Assembly: GCF_015207245.1 (NCBI RefSeq)
Contig: NZ_JADEXF010000289.1
Span: 1-5,629, forward strand
DNA from: Nostoc cf. edaphicum LEGE 07299
Lineage (GTDB): Bacteria; Cyanobacteriota; Cyanobacteriia; Cyanobacteriales; Nostocaceae
Direction: 5' to 3'
DNA length: 5,629 nt
Both the position numbers and the translations under genes were made by a program. The notes under the pieces were generated by a model, which searched no databases, was not told the origin of the DNA, and saw only the letters and a program-made list of their open reading frames with translations. Shown here in pieces: positions 1-5,629 of the stretch. The stretch's first letter is position 1. The number at the start of each line of letters is the position of its first letter.

Positions 1-1194
1 ATTAGAGACAGCTTGAGTGCCGCCCAAACTATCACCTGGATTAATTCCCGCGGCCGCCGGGGTGATGTCGCCCTAGAAATTGCAGCTAATGCGGCTAACA
101 GCCCTTCTGTGCGTGGGGCTAGCGTTTTCTACATTGCTAATAATAGCGATCGCAAGAGCAATGCTGAACAGTTACTAGTGGGATTGTTGCGCCGCGTACC
201 CCAATTACCGAATCGGGGAGTCAAGCCAGATACAGATAGTGGATTGGGTAGTTTAGCATTCTGTCGTCAGACAACGCTGCCAGCTTTGGTGATGCAAGTA
301 GGGTTTCTCAGCAATCCAGAGGATCGGGCTTTGCTGCAAACTCGTCGCCGCGATTTTGCTTTGGGAATTGTCGATGGATTGGTGACTTGGAGCCGTGTAA
401 TTGACCCCACTCCTGGAACTCCAACAGAAGCAAATTATCCGCCAATTAATATCAATATTAATGGGCAAAGTTACTCGGAACAAGGAGTGCTAGTTAATGG
501 TAATGCTTATATTCCCATCGATTTAGTAGACCGTCTAAGAATTGACCTTTCAAAAGCAGCTAATGTCAATCGGATTACCTATCGCAAAGTAGTTTATGTT
601 AAAGCGATTGAACTGCGAGATTTTAATGTTGCAGTTAATTGGGATGCGGCAACTCGTACTGTCAGCTTGCGATCGAATTTGGTGGTTTGCCCTGGTCAAT
701 TTGAGCGGTTAATGTCGAACGGTAATACTTCTGAAATACAGTTACAATTATTCCTCAAAAACAATAATGAAAATGCCTTAACAAAGTTTCCTGATATCCC
801 AAAACTTTATCGGGAAGAAGCAGGTATAGAAGGAGTGAACTATGATATTGCCTTTTGCCAAATGTGTGTAGAAACTGGATTTTTACGGTTTGGTGGCGAT
901 ATTAGAGCTGAACAAAATAACTTTGCAGGCTTAGGTGCGATCGGTGGCGGTTCGGAGGCTGCGTCTTTTCCAAGTGCCAGAATTGGAGTCAGGGCGCACA
1001 TCCAACATTTGAAAGCTTACGCCAGCTTAGAACCTTTGGTACAAGAAGTAGTAGATCCCAGATTTCGCTTTGTCACACGTGGAATTGCGCCATTAATCGA
1101 TCAGCTATCAGGGCGGTGGTCAGCAGATTTGGATTATGGTACAAAGATTTCAGCAATGCTCAAAAGATTATATGAATCAGCAGGACTTCTTTGA
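1..1194 (+). CDS. tftA: Degenerate Amidase_3 / glucosaminidase cell-wall protein, TftA-like (5' end outside window)
   Basis: The reading frame is open from base 1, so the true start lies upstream; the TTG at 13 is an internal codon. 397 residues are visible. Residues about 5-133 match the C-terminal half of an Amidase_3 (N-acetylmuramoyl-L-alanine amidase) domain: NRGVK and VGFLSNPED are clear. Two key positions are lost. The zinc-ligand His of the usual SIHANA motif is Ala28 (EIAANA), and the catalytic Glu of VEVGF is Gln99 (VMQVGF). Residues about 147-226 resemble the copper-amine-oxidase N-terminal 'stalk' domain. Residues about 265-396 form a glucosaminidase domain (VETGFLRFGG, NNFAGLGA, GVRAHIQHLKAY), with Glu291 as candidate catalytic acid. 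It probably binds or trims peptidoglycan in the periplasm. From memory, this dead-amidase plus glucosaminidase layout fits TftA, which shapes tapered hormogonium ends in Nostoc. The domain call is firm; the symbol is tentative. No functional link to the downstream genes is seen. Confidence 0.85.
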   Translation: MRDSLSAAQTITWINSRGRRGDVALEIAANAANSPSVRGASVFYIANNSDRKSNAEQLLVGLLRRVPQLPNRGVKPDTDSGLGSLAFCRQTTLPALVMQVGFLSNPEDRALLQTRRRDFALGIVDGLVTWSRVIDPTPGTPTEANYPPINININGQSYSEQGVLVNGNAYIPIDLVDRLRIDLSKAANVNRITYRKVVYVKAIELRDFNVAVNWDAATRTVSLRSNLVVCPGQFERLMSNGNTSEIQLQLFLKNNNENALTKFPDIPKLYREEAGIEGVNYDIAFCQMCVETGFLRFGGDIRAEQNNFAGLGAIGGGSEAASFPSARIGVRAHIQHLKAYASLEPLVQEVVDPRFRFVTRGIAPLIDQLSGRWSADLDYGTKISAMLKRLYESAGLL

Positions 1195-1250
1195 GTATTG
1201 AGTAACTTGTCATAGCAATTTTTTTAGGACGTGCAATCGAGTAATAATAT

Positions 1251-1277
1251 TCACACAATTTCCGTTTAATTGTGTGA
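1251..1277. repeat. Perfect 10-bp inverted repeat (hairpin, 7-base loop)
   Basis: TCACACAATT (1251-1260) and AATTGTGTGA (1268-1277) are exact reverse complements around the loop TCCGTTT. The stem is AT-rich and is not followed by a T-run on either strand, so it is not a typical intrinsic terminator. It lies 57 bases after the first stop codon. It could protect the 3' end of the upstream transcript or be a dimeric-regulator operator; the sequence alone does not decide. Confidence 0.6.
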
Positions 1278-1320
1278 TGCGAAAAATTTTGGATAATAGC
1301 AAGGTATATACGTAAAAATT

Positions 1321-1451
1321 ATATAAGACTCCTATTTGATTTTTGAACAAGATTCAGTACACATCTATACCCTTCTTTTCTGTTCCCTATTCCCTGTTCC
1401 CTGTTCCCTACCTACGCAGATAATTTCAGGAATCAAATCGGATTACTATAT
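1321..1451. mobile_element. Candidate MITE with 21-bp imperfect terminal inverted repeats
   Basis: Bases 1321-1341 and the reverse complement of 1431-1451 match at 17 of 21 positions, including an unbroken 8-bp core (ATTTGATT / AATCAAAT). The 131-bp element has no coding capacity and encloses a heptamer array. Size, AT-richness, terminal repeats and intergenic position fit the small non-autonomous elements common in Nostoc-type genomes. Both ends lie in TATA-rich sequence, so a TA target duplication is possible but cannot be proved. The right end is 29 bases upstream of the TATAAT at 1481, so insertion may have replaced the original -35 region of the CHAT-TIR promoter. It could instead be a chance or regulatory inverted repeat. 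Confidence 0.45.
1383..1410. repeat. STRR heptamer tandem repeat, (TTCCCTR) x4
   Basis: Four consecutive 7-base units read TTCCCTA, TTCCCTG, TTCCCTG, TTCCCTA, preceded by a decayed unit (TTTTCTG, 1376-1382). Short tandemly repeated heptamers of this kind are characteristic of heterocystous cyanobacterial intergenic DNA. The array sits inside the candidate MITE. Copy number at such arrays commonly varies between strains. Confidence 0.75.
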
Positions 1452-1480
1452 TGAGGGTATTTTATAGGGCAAAACTTTTG

Positions 1481-1486
1481 TATAAT
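1481..1486 (+). promoter_or_regulatory. Candidate -10 box (TATAAT) for the CHAT-TIR gene
   Basis: A consensus TATAAT lies 88 bases before the ATG at 1575. No good -35 hexamer is present at 16-18 bp spacing; a TTGAGG at 1451-1456 is 24 bp away, which is too far. The promoter, if real, may be weak, activator-dependent or served by an alternative sigma factor. Further AT-rich, TATA-like sequence follows, so the exact start site is uncertain. Confidence 0.4.
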
Positions 1487-1532
1487 AGCTGAATGTATAT
1501 TTATAGTCTATAAAAATTCTTTATATTCTGAC

Positions 1533-1552
1533 AGGAAAGCTCAATTATGTAA
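1533..1552 (+). promoter_or_regulatory. Start-stop element (AGGAAAG ... ATGTAA) in the CHAT-TIR leader
   Basis: AGGAAAG (1533-1539) is a fair ribosome binding site placed 7 bases before ATG (1547), which is followed at once by the stop TAA (1550-1552). The real start at 1575 has a poorer site (GAAG at 1561-1564, 10-base spacing). A start-stop decoy this close could lower or regulate translation of the effector, but a chance occurrence in AT-rich DNA is quite possible. Confidence 0.25.
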
Positions 1553-1574
1553 GCAATTTTGAAGCAAGTTCTTT

Positions 1575-2663
1575 ATGAGTTTTTTCAGTGGTCATCGGCA
1601 AAGCATCTTATTTCTGGCTGCCAATCCTAAAGACACCACGCGTCTTCGCCTCGATCGAGAGTTGCGGGACATTGGGGAAGGACTGCAACGCGCTCAAAAG
1701 CGTGACCAATTTCAGCTAGAGCAACGGTTGGCAGTTCGTCCTCGTGATATTCAACGGGCTATGCTCGATATCAGTCCGCAGATTATCCATTTCTCCGGAC
1801 ATGGGGCGGGGGAGCAAGGGATAGTCTTTGAAGATGAAATTGGCAACACGAAGCTTGTGGACGGGGAAGCATTGGCAGGTCTGTTTGAACTGTTTGCTGA
1901 CCAAATTCGCTGTGTTGTGCTAAACGGCTGTTATTCAGAAGTGCAAGCGAAAGCGATCGCTAATCATGTTGATTATGTAATTGGTATGAACCAAGCAATT
2001 GGAGATCGAGCAGCGATCGAGTTTGCAGTAGGGTTTTATGATGGGATCGGGGCAGGCCGTCCCATCGAGTTTGCCTACAAGCTAGGCTGTGCTGCAATTC
2101 AGATGGCAGGCATTGCCGAACACTTGACTCCTGTACTGCTCAAAAAATCCCCATCTTCTGATGTCATCCTTCAACCCACCTTGAATACTCTTGTTCAACC
2201 TCCAGTTGAGCAATTACAGAATAGGCCAATCGATGTCTTTATCTCCTACTCCCATAAAGATGACGAGCTGCTGGAAGAATTTGTGACCCATCTAGCTAAC
2301 CTCAAACGCCAGGGTAAGATTACTGCCTGGTACGATCGCGCCATCGAAGCGGGAGAAGAATGGGAAGCTCAAATTAAGGGGCGACTAGAATCCGCTCGGA
2401 TAATCCTGCTGCTGATCAGTCCCCCCTTCATGGGATCGGACTATTGCTATGACATAGAAATGCAGGGGGCGATTGCACGACACAATCAAGGCACAGCACG
2501 GGTAATTCCGATTATTCTCAGACCCTGTGATTGGAAAGATTCGCCATTCAGTAAGCTCCAGGTTCTACCAAAAGATGCCAAACCTGTAACCCAGTGGAGC
2601 GATCGCGATGCCGCGTTTCTAAATGTCGTAGAAGGTATTCGCAAAGCAGTTAATTCCCTGTAA
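1575..2663 (+). CDS. CHAT domain - TIR domain fusion protein (putative caspase-like / NADase effector)
   Basis: The 362-residue protein has two effector domains. Residues about 9-185 form a CHAT (caspase-like) domain. It starts with ILFLAANPKDT, carries the His motif HFSGHG (His76) and the Cys motif VLNGCYSE (Cys119), and so keeps a plausible His-Cys protease dyad. Residues about 186-216 are a linker. Residues 218-361 form a TIR domain: IDVFISYSHKDDE (219-231), WYDRAIEAGEEW (252-263) and SDYCYDIE (288-295). Glu295 is at the position of the NAD-cleaving glutamate of active TIR domains. There are no membrane segments, repeats or sensor domain, so activation probably comes from a partner. ATG 1575 is the only start, since an in-frame TGA lies at 1560-1562. 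The gene is richer in GC than the three genes downstream. Domain calls are firm; a defence or cell-death role is inferred from the families. Confidence 0.9.
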   Translation: MSFFSGHRQSILFLAANPKDTTRLRLDRELRDIGEGLQRAQKRDQFQLEQRLAVRPRDIQRAMLDISPQIIHFSGHGAGEQGIVFEDEIGNTKLVDGEALAGLFELFADQIRCVVLNGCYSEVQAKAIANHVDYVIGMNQAIGDRAAIEFAVGFYDGIGAGRPIEFAYKLGCAAIQMAGIAEHLTPVLLKKSPSSDVILQPTLNTLVQPPVEQLQNRPIDVFISYSHKDDELLEEFVTHLANLKRQGKITAWYDRAIEAGEEWEAQIKGRLESARIILLLISPPFMGSDYCYDIEMQGAIARHNQGTARVIPIILRPCDWKDSPFSKLQVLPKDAKPVTQWSDRDAAFLNVVEGIRKAVNSL

Positions 2664-2695
2664 AATATTCAAAAAAGTAGATTATTCATCAAAAT

Positions 2696-2736
2696 GGAGT
2701 GTGTTCGCCGCGTGAGCGCAGAGTTATAATCACTCC
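2696..2736. repeat. Weak dyad (GGAGTG / CACTCC) enclosing a TATAAT box
   Basis: GGAGTG (2696-2701) and CACTCC (2731-2736) are exact 6-bp inverted arms. Between them lie a short CGC-GTGA-GCG hairpin (2709-2718), which would have a GNRA-type loop as RNA, and a TATAAT at 2725-2730. The TATAAT could be the -10 box of the downstream three-gene operon, about 160 bases before its first ATG, but no good -35 is seen. The small GC-rich core in an AT-rich spacer may also be a decayed repeat. Confidence 0.25.
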
Positions 2737-2880
2737 TTGGCAAAGTTCAGAATGTTCCTACCCTGATTTGTTTCTCTTCTAAATCTCAATACCATCTGGC
2801 TATCCAACTATTGCGATTTTTTAAGGCAAGTATGGATGCTAAAAACCAAGCAATATCAGCAGATATTTCAGACATTAACT

Positions 2881-2886
2881 AAGGAG
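2881..2886 (+). promoter_or_regulatory. Ribosome binding site (AAGGAG) of the inactive-STAND gene
   Basis: AAGGAG ends 5 bases before the ATG at 2892. This strong, well-spaced site supports that start. Confidence 0.75.
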
Positions 2887-2891
2887 AATAT

Positions 2892-3917
2892 ATGCCTTCG
2901 CTTAAGCGTTTAGAGGCAAAACGTGAAGACCTAGAAGAGGAATATGGAGAAGTTCGCAAAAAGTTGAAATGGTTCAAGAAAGAAAAAATCACCAAAACTG
3001 ATTCGGAAGCTAAATATGAGTTGGAACAACGAATTGAGGAGTACGAATCCAGATTAGAAAAAATAGATGAAGAACTCGAAGAGTTAGAAGAGCAAATTAA
3101 TCAACCTAAACGAGTAGAAAACTCTGATTTAGAAAAAAGCCAAACTTTCGATTTCTTATATAAATCACTATTAAAGTTAGGATACTGGGAACAGCACAAT
3201 CTCTTTGAAGAAATTGCTGGAAAATACTCTCATGGTGTGTTTTTGATCCAAGGTTGTTCCAAAGACTATGGTCAAAGATGGTTACTCAATCGACTAGCTT
3301 CGATTATCCCGAATATTTTGGAAGGTAAAAAAATTTTTATTGACTTAAATAGAACTTCATCAAGGACAGATATTTTAACGATTTGGGATGAATTTGCCGG
3401 TTGGGTTACTTTACCTGAAAAGAGTTCACCTTCTCAAATTACGGAAAAAATTTGTGAACTATGGAAATCACAGAATGTTTTAATTGTGTTTAACAATGCT
3501 GATGAAACGATTAAAGAAAATTTATGTGATTTACTTAACGGATTTTGGGCATCACTTACTCAAAAAGTATTAGAAGATAATAATCAACAAAATGCCTTCA
3601 AACTACTCATCTTCCTTATAGACTATCAAGGTGTAATATCTCAGTGGAATGTCGGTTTTGTCGAGAAGTATGATTCAGATTGGCAACCGAATTACCCTCT
3701 GGGATTGCCTGCAATCAATCCATTCTCAGATAAGGATTTAAGAGATTGGTTAAATTATCAGAGTGATTTCTTACCTCCAGCTATCTCTGCTAATAAGACA
3801 GAAACCGTTAGAGTGCTTTTAGAAAAGCAAGGGGTTCCAATGCCAACTTTACGAAAAATTTGCGATCTTTGTGGTTGTAATTGGTTTGAACAGGAGGGCA
3901 AATGGTTACGCCTCTAA
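2892..3917 (+). CDS. Coiled-coil - inactive STAND (iSTAND) NTPase-fold protein
   Basis: This 341-residue cytoplasmic protein begins with a charged Glu/Lys-rich coiled coil (about 4-70), followed by a STAND-like NTPase fold (about 85-290). The P-loop position reads GCSKDYGQR (121-129), with Gln-Arg replacing the Lys-Thr needed for nucleotide phosphate binding. The Walker B strand VLIVFNNAD (196-204) lacks the usual double acid. LLIFLIDYQG (238-247) fits the sensor-1 strand, and PINPFSDKDLRDWL (about 274-287) the conserved segment after it. The GQRWLLNRL signature fits inactive STAND domains described in bacterial conflict systems (family assignment from memory). Inference: it is an adaptor or scaffold that cannot hydrolyse ATP itself and works with the ATPase encoded next. 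It overlaps that gene by 16 bases, implying translational coupling. The gene is visibly AT-rich compared with the CHAT-TIR gene. Confidence 0.75.
   Translation: MPSLKRLEAKREDLEEEYGEVRKKLKWFKKEKITKTDSEAKYELEQRIEEYESRLEKIDEELEELEEQINQPKRVENSDLEKSQTFDFLYKSLLKLGYWEQHNLFEEIAGKYSHGVFLIQGCSKDYGQRWLLNRLASIIPNILEGKKIFIDLNRTSSRTDILTIWDEFAGWVTLPEKSSPSQITEKICELWKSQNVLIVFNNADETIKENLCDLLNGFWASLTQKVLEDNNQQNAFKLLIFLIDYQGVISQWNVGFVEKYDSDWQPNYPLGLPAINPFSDKDLRDWLNYQSDFLPPAISANKTETVRVLLEKQGVPMPTLRKICDLCGCNWFEQEGKWLRL
3892..3897 (+). promoter_or_regulatory. Ribosome binding site (AGGAGG) of the MoxR gene, inside the preceding gene
   Basis: A consensus AGGAGG lies 4 bases before ATG 3902, within the last codons of the preceding gene. 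It fixes the start and shows that the 16-base overlap is genuine. Confidence 0.8.
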
Positions 3918-4855
3918 ATTCCGATCGCCTTGAATATACTAGTACTAAGCAACCGAAGCCAGGGGATAACTACAAAGGTAAACTCATCTATCCTTACTTA
4001 CCCAGCCAAAAATTAGTGGATGTTGTGAATCTAGCGATTTACTTAGGTCGTCCATTATTACTCAAAGGAGAACCTGGATGTGGCAAGACTCAACTAGCTC
4101 TTGCAGTTGCTTATGAGTTAGGACTAGATTTTGAGGCTTGGTATGTAAAATCGACTAGTCGAGCCAAAGATGGTTTGTATATTTATGATACCGTAGGACG
4201 GCTACGGGATGCTCAATTAGCGGCATCTGGTTCTTTAACTATAGAAGAAAAGCAACGCTTTGATGATCCAACATCTTATATTCGTTTGGGCCCATTAGGT
4301 AGAGCTTTTATTAATCCCAAGCGGACGGTAGTTTTAATTGATGAGATTGATAAAGCCGATATCGATTTTCCGAATGATTTATTGCTAGAACTCGACGAGC
4401 AACTGATTCAGATTGAAGAGGTGCGAGAATACGGGAAAGAAAAAGAGATTAAGGCAGTCAATTCACCGATCGTTTTTATTACTAGTAACGACGAGAAAGA
4501 TTTACCTGATGCATTTTTGCGTCGATGTTTATTCTATTACGTTCATTTTCCCAACTATGAACAAATTGTCCAAATTGTTAAATATCGATTTCCTGGTATT
4601 GCAGATGAACTGACAAATACAGCTGTTTCCCGTTTTATGCAATTACGGGAATCTATGGAGGGTGAAACTGGTAAATTCAGTAAGAATGTGAGTACGAGTG
4701 AATTGCTCGATTGGATTAAAGCTTTAAAGCGAGATTCATTACAAGAAGTATTAAATAAGTTGTCGGGTGAAGCCCAACTGCCTTACTTAGAGGTATTACT
4801 TAAAAGTTGGGATGCCCACATTAATTATTTGAGGTTGACTAGTGATCGTGAATGA
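3902..4855 (+). CDS. MoxR-type AAA+ ATPase (AAA_5 family)
   Basis: The 317-residue protein carries a full set of AAA+ motifs: Walker A GEPGCGKTQ (56-64, Lys62), Walker B VVLIDEID (143-150, Asp147-Glu148), sensor 1 ITSND (193-197) and arginine-finger candidates LPDAFLRRC (201-209, Arg207/208). After these comes a helical lid with STSELLDWIKAL (264-275), typical of MoxR/AAA_5 proteins. It should be an active ATPase. MoxR proteins usually form hexamers and, with a vWA/CoxE-type partner, remodel or activate client proteins. Its neighbours fit this: an inactive STAND protein overlaps upstream, and a CoxE-N-like membrane protein overlaps downstream. The likely clients are those partners or the nearby CHAT-TIR effector, which is inference. 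Start ATG 3902 is backed by a consensus ribosome binding site. Confidence 0.88.
   Translation: MVTPLNSDRLEYTSTKQPKPGDNYKGKLIYPYLPSQKLVDVVNLAIYLGRPLLLKGEPGCGKTQLALAVAYELGLDFEAWYVKSTSRAKDGLYIYDTVGRLRDAQLAASGSLTIEEKQRFDDPTSYIRLGPLGRAFINPKRTVVLIDEIDKADIDFPNDLLLELDEQLIQIEEVREYGKEKEIKAVNSPIVFITSNDEKDLPDAFLRRCLFYYVHFPNYEQIVQIVKYRFPGIADELTNTAVSRFMQLRESMEGETGKFSKNVSTSELLDWIKALKRDSLQEVLNKLSGEAQLPYLEVLLKSWDAHINYLRLTSDRE
4831..4834 (+). promoter_or_regulatory. Ribosome binding site (GAGG) deciding the GTG start at 4842
   Basis: GAGG lies 7 bases before GTG 4842 and 13 bases before the next in-frame GTG at 4848. The better spacing favours 4842. An ATG at 4852 is in another frame and stops after five codons. 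Confidence 0.5.
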
Positions 4856-5629
4856 TCCAGCATTATTAGAACTATTCACTTGTTTAAGGAAAGCAGGTTT
4901 TATCTTAGGGTTGGCAGAATATCATCTGCTGCTGGAATCTATTAATGCAGGTTTTGGGACTCGCGATCGCACTGCACTAGCCCAACTATGCTCTGCCCTT
5001 TGGGTAAAATCCCAGCGAGAAGAGGAAATTTTTCAAGATTATTTTAACCAAATCATTCCAGAACGACTGGAACAAGATTTTTTTGAAAGTAAAATAGAAG
5101 ATACTAGTTTAACAACGAATCAACAGGAACAAGCAACTTTCAAGAGACGTTTTACATCTCGAATTCCACGTTTGATAATTTTAGGGGTGGCGACTTGTGT
5201 TGTGGCGATCGCTAGTGCGTTTATCCTCCAAATGTTTATTTCTAAAAAAGACGAATCACAGGTTAGTACCTTAGCCTTTAGCACTTCTTTTTTTGACTCT
5301 TCCTTGGGGGTTTTCACTGTCGATATAAATGAAAAAGTAGCATATATCAAAATTACCCGTACTGGTAGCAAGCATGGGGCAGTCAGTGCAGAATTGAATT
5401 TTGGAAAGAACTGTTTTCCTGACGAGCTCAACTATACTTTGCAAATAGATGATGTTCACGAAATCAATGATAGTCCCCGAATTGTTCGATTTGAGGGTGG
5501 TAAAACAGGAGAGAAAAAAATTAAAATTCCCATTTTAAATGATGGGAAGAATGATTTTTTCCAGAAATATATTAATTTATGCTTGACTAAGCCTCAAGGT
5601 AAAGTTCAGCTTGGCGATCGCAACAGAGC
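4842..5629 (+). CDS. CoxE-N-like / transmembrane / Calx-beta protein, MoxR partner (3' end outside window)
   Basis: The frame runs from GTG 4842 (alternative GTG 4848) to the window end with no stop, giving 262 residues. It overlaps the MoxR gene by 14 bases. Residues about 6-75 are helical (LLELFTCLRKAGFILGLAEY ... ALWVKSQREEEIFQDYF) and resemble the N-terminal region of CoxE/vWA-type MoxR partners. A low-complexity linker follows, then a basic stretch (KRRFTSR, 101-107) and one hydrophobic helix (about 111-133). The basic residues put the N-terminus in the cytoplasm. Residues about 146-258 look like a Calx-beta domain: FTVDINEK, AYIKITRTGSKHGAVS, KKIKIPILND, then KPQGKVQLGD. Several acidic calcium ligands seem changed. 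No vWA domain is visible; more domains probably follow (FGE-sulfatase-like modules occur in relatives, from memory). Likely role: membrane-anchored partner linking an outside signal to the ATPase. Confidence 0.75.
   Translation, partial: MIVNDPALLELFTCLRKAGFILGLAEYHLLLESINAGFGTRDRTALAQLCSALWVKSQREEEIFQDYFNQIIPERLEQDFFESKIEDTSLTTNQQEQATFKRRFTSRIPRLIILGVATCVVAIASAFILQMFISKKDESQVSTLAFSTSFFDSSLGVFTVDINEKVAYIKITRTGSKHGAVSAELNFGKNCFPDELNYTLQIDDVHEINDSPRIVRFEGGKTGEKKIKIPILNDGKNDFFQKYINLCLTKPQGKVQLGDRNR

Larger units (their letters stand above)
1195..1574. other. 380-base intergenic region without a gene
   Basis: This AT-rich spacer separates the cell-wall gene from the CHAT-TIR gene. It holds a perfect hairpin, a MITE-like element with an internal heptamer array, a TATAAT box and a start-stop ATGTAA, each listed separately. 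The only small reading frame I checked (ATG at 1277) ends after 12 codons and has no clear ribosome binding site. No tRNA-like structure was evident. The T-run at 1219-1225 follows the first gene, but I see only a weak 4-bp stem (ATTG/CAAT) before it, so I do not call a terminator there. Confidence 0.7.

Noticed and set aside
253..483. 76-codon reading frame on the - strand
   Set aside because: It lies wholly inside the amidase/glucosaminidase gene, shows no family features and is a shadow of the conserved + strand frame.
1195..1225. Possible intrinsic terminator after the first gene (T-run at 1219-1225)
   Set aside because: Only a 4-bp stem can be drawn before the T-run, too weak to call.
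1383..1410. CRISPR-like repeat array
   Set aside because: The units are 7 bases and directly abutting without spacers, so this is a heptamer tandem repeat, not CRISPR.
1716..1904. 62-codon reading frame on the - strand
   Set aside because: It is antisense to the conserved CHAT active-site region, with no domain signal.
2817..2822. T-run before the inactive-STAND gene as a terminator
   Set aside because: No stable stem precedes it, and it lies within the probable leader of the next gene.
4413..4613. 66-codon + strand frame inside the MoxR gene
   Set aside because: It is out of frame with the intact AAA+ motifs, which continue through this region.
5120..5459. Two overlapping - strand frames of 103 and 62 codons
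   Set aside because: They oppose the membrane helix and Calx-beta coding sequence, which has recognisable domain motifs; the antisense products have none.

Overview
The window looks like chromosomal DNA from a filamentous, probably heterocyst-forming cyanobacterium (Nostocales-like). Three things point there. There are six perfect copies of the cyanobacterial HIP1 octamer GCGATCGC (146-153, 1953-1960, 2599-2606, 4963-4970, 5205-5212, 5614-5621). A TTCCCTR heptamer tandem repeat of the STRR type lies between genes. The protein families (CHAT-TIR fusion, inactive STAND, MoxR plus partner, degenerate amidase-glucosaminidase) are typical of that group. All five genes are on the + strand.

Left part (1-1194): the 3' end of a cell-wall protein. 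It carries an Amidase_3-like domain that has lost key catalytic residues, a copper-amine-oxidase-N-like 'stalk' domain and a C-terminal glucosaminidase domain. It resembles the hormogonium terminus protein TftA. A 380-base gap follows. It holds a 10-bp perfect hairpin, a probable 131-bp MITE with imperfect 21-bp terminal inverted repeats and an internal STRR array, and a TATAAT box that probably serves the next gene.

Middle (1575-2663): a CHAT (caspase-like) - TIR (NADase-like) fusion with its visible active-site residues intact. It reads as a two-headed immune or programmed-death effector.

Right part (2892-5629): three overlapping, translationally linked genes. The first encodes a coiled coil fused to a STAND-type NTPase fold whose Walker motifs are degraded (inactive STAND). 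The second is an intact MoxR/AAA_5 ATPase. The third runs off the window and begins with a helical region like the N-terminus of CoxE/vWA-type MoxR partners, then has one transmembrane helix and a Calx-beta domain. This matches the general plan of NTP-dependent conflict systems in multicellular cyanobacteria, where a MoxR chaperone, its partner and a STAND-like scaffold control an effector. The likely effector here is the CHAT-TIR protein, but its membership is inferred from proximity only: a 228-base gap and a clear difference in base composition separate it from the three-gene operon.
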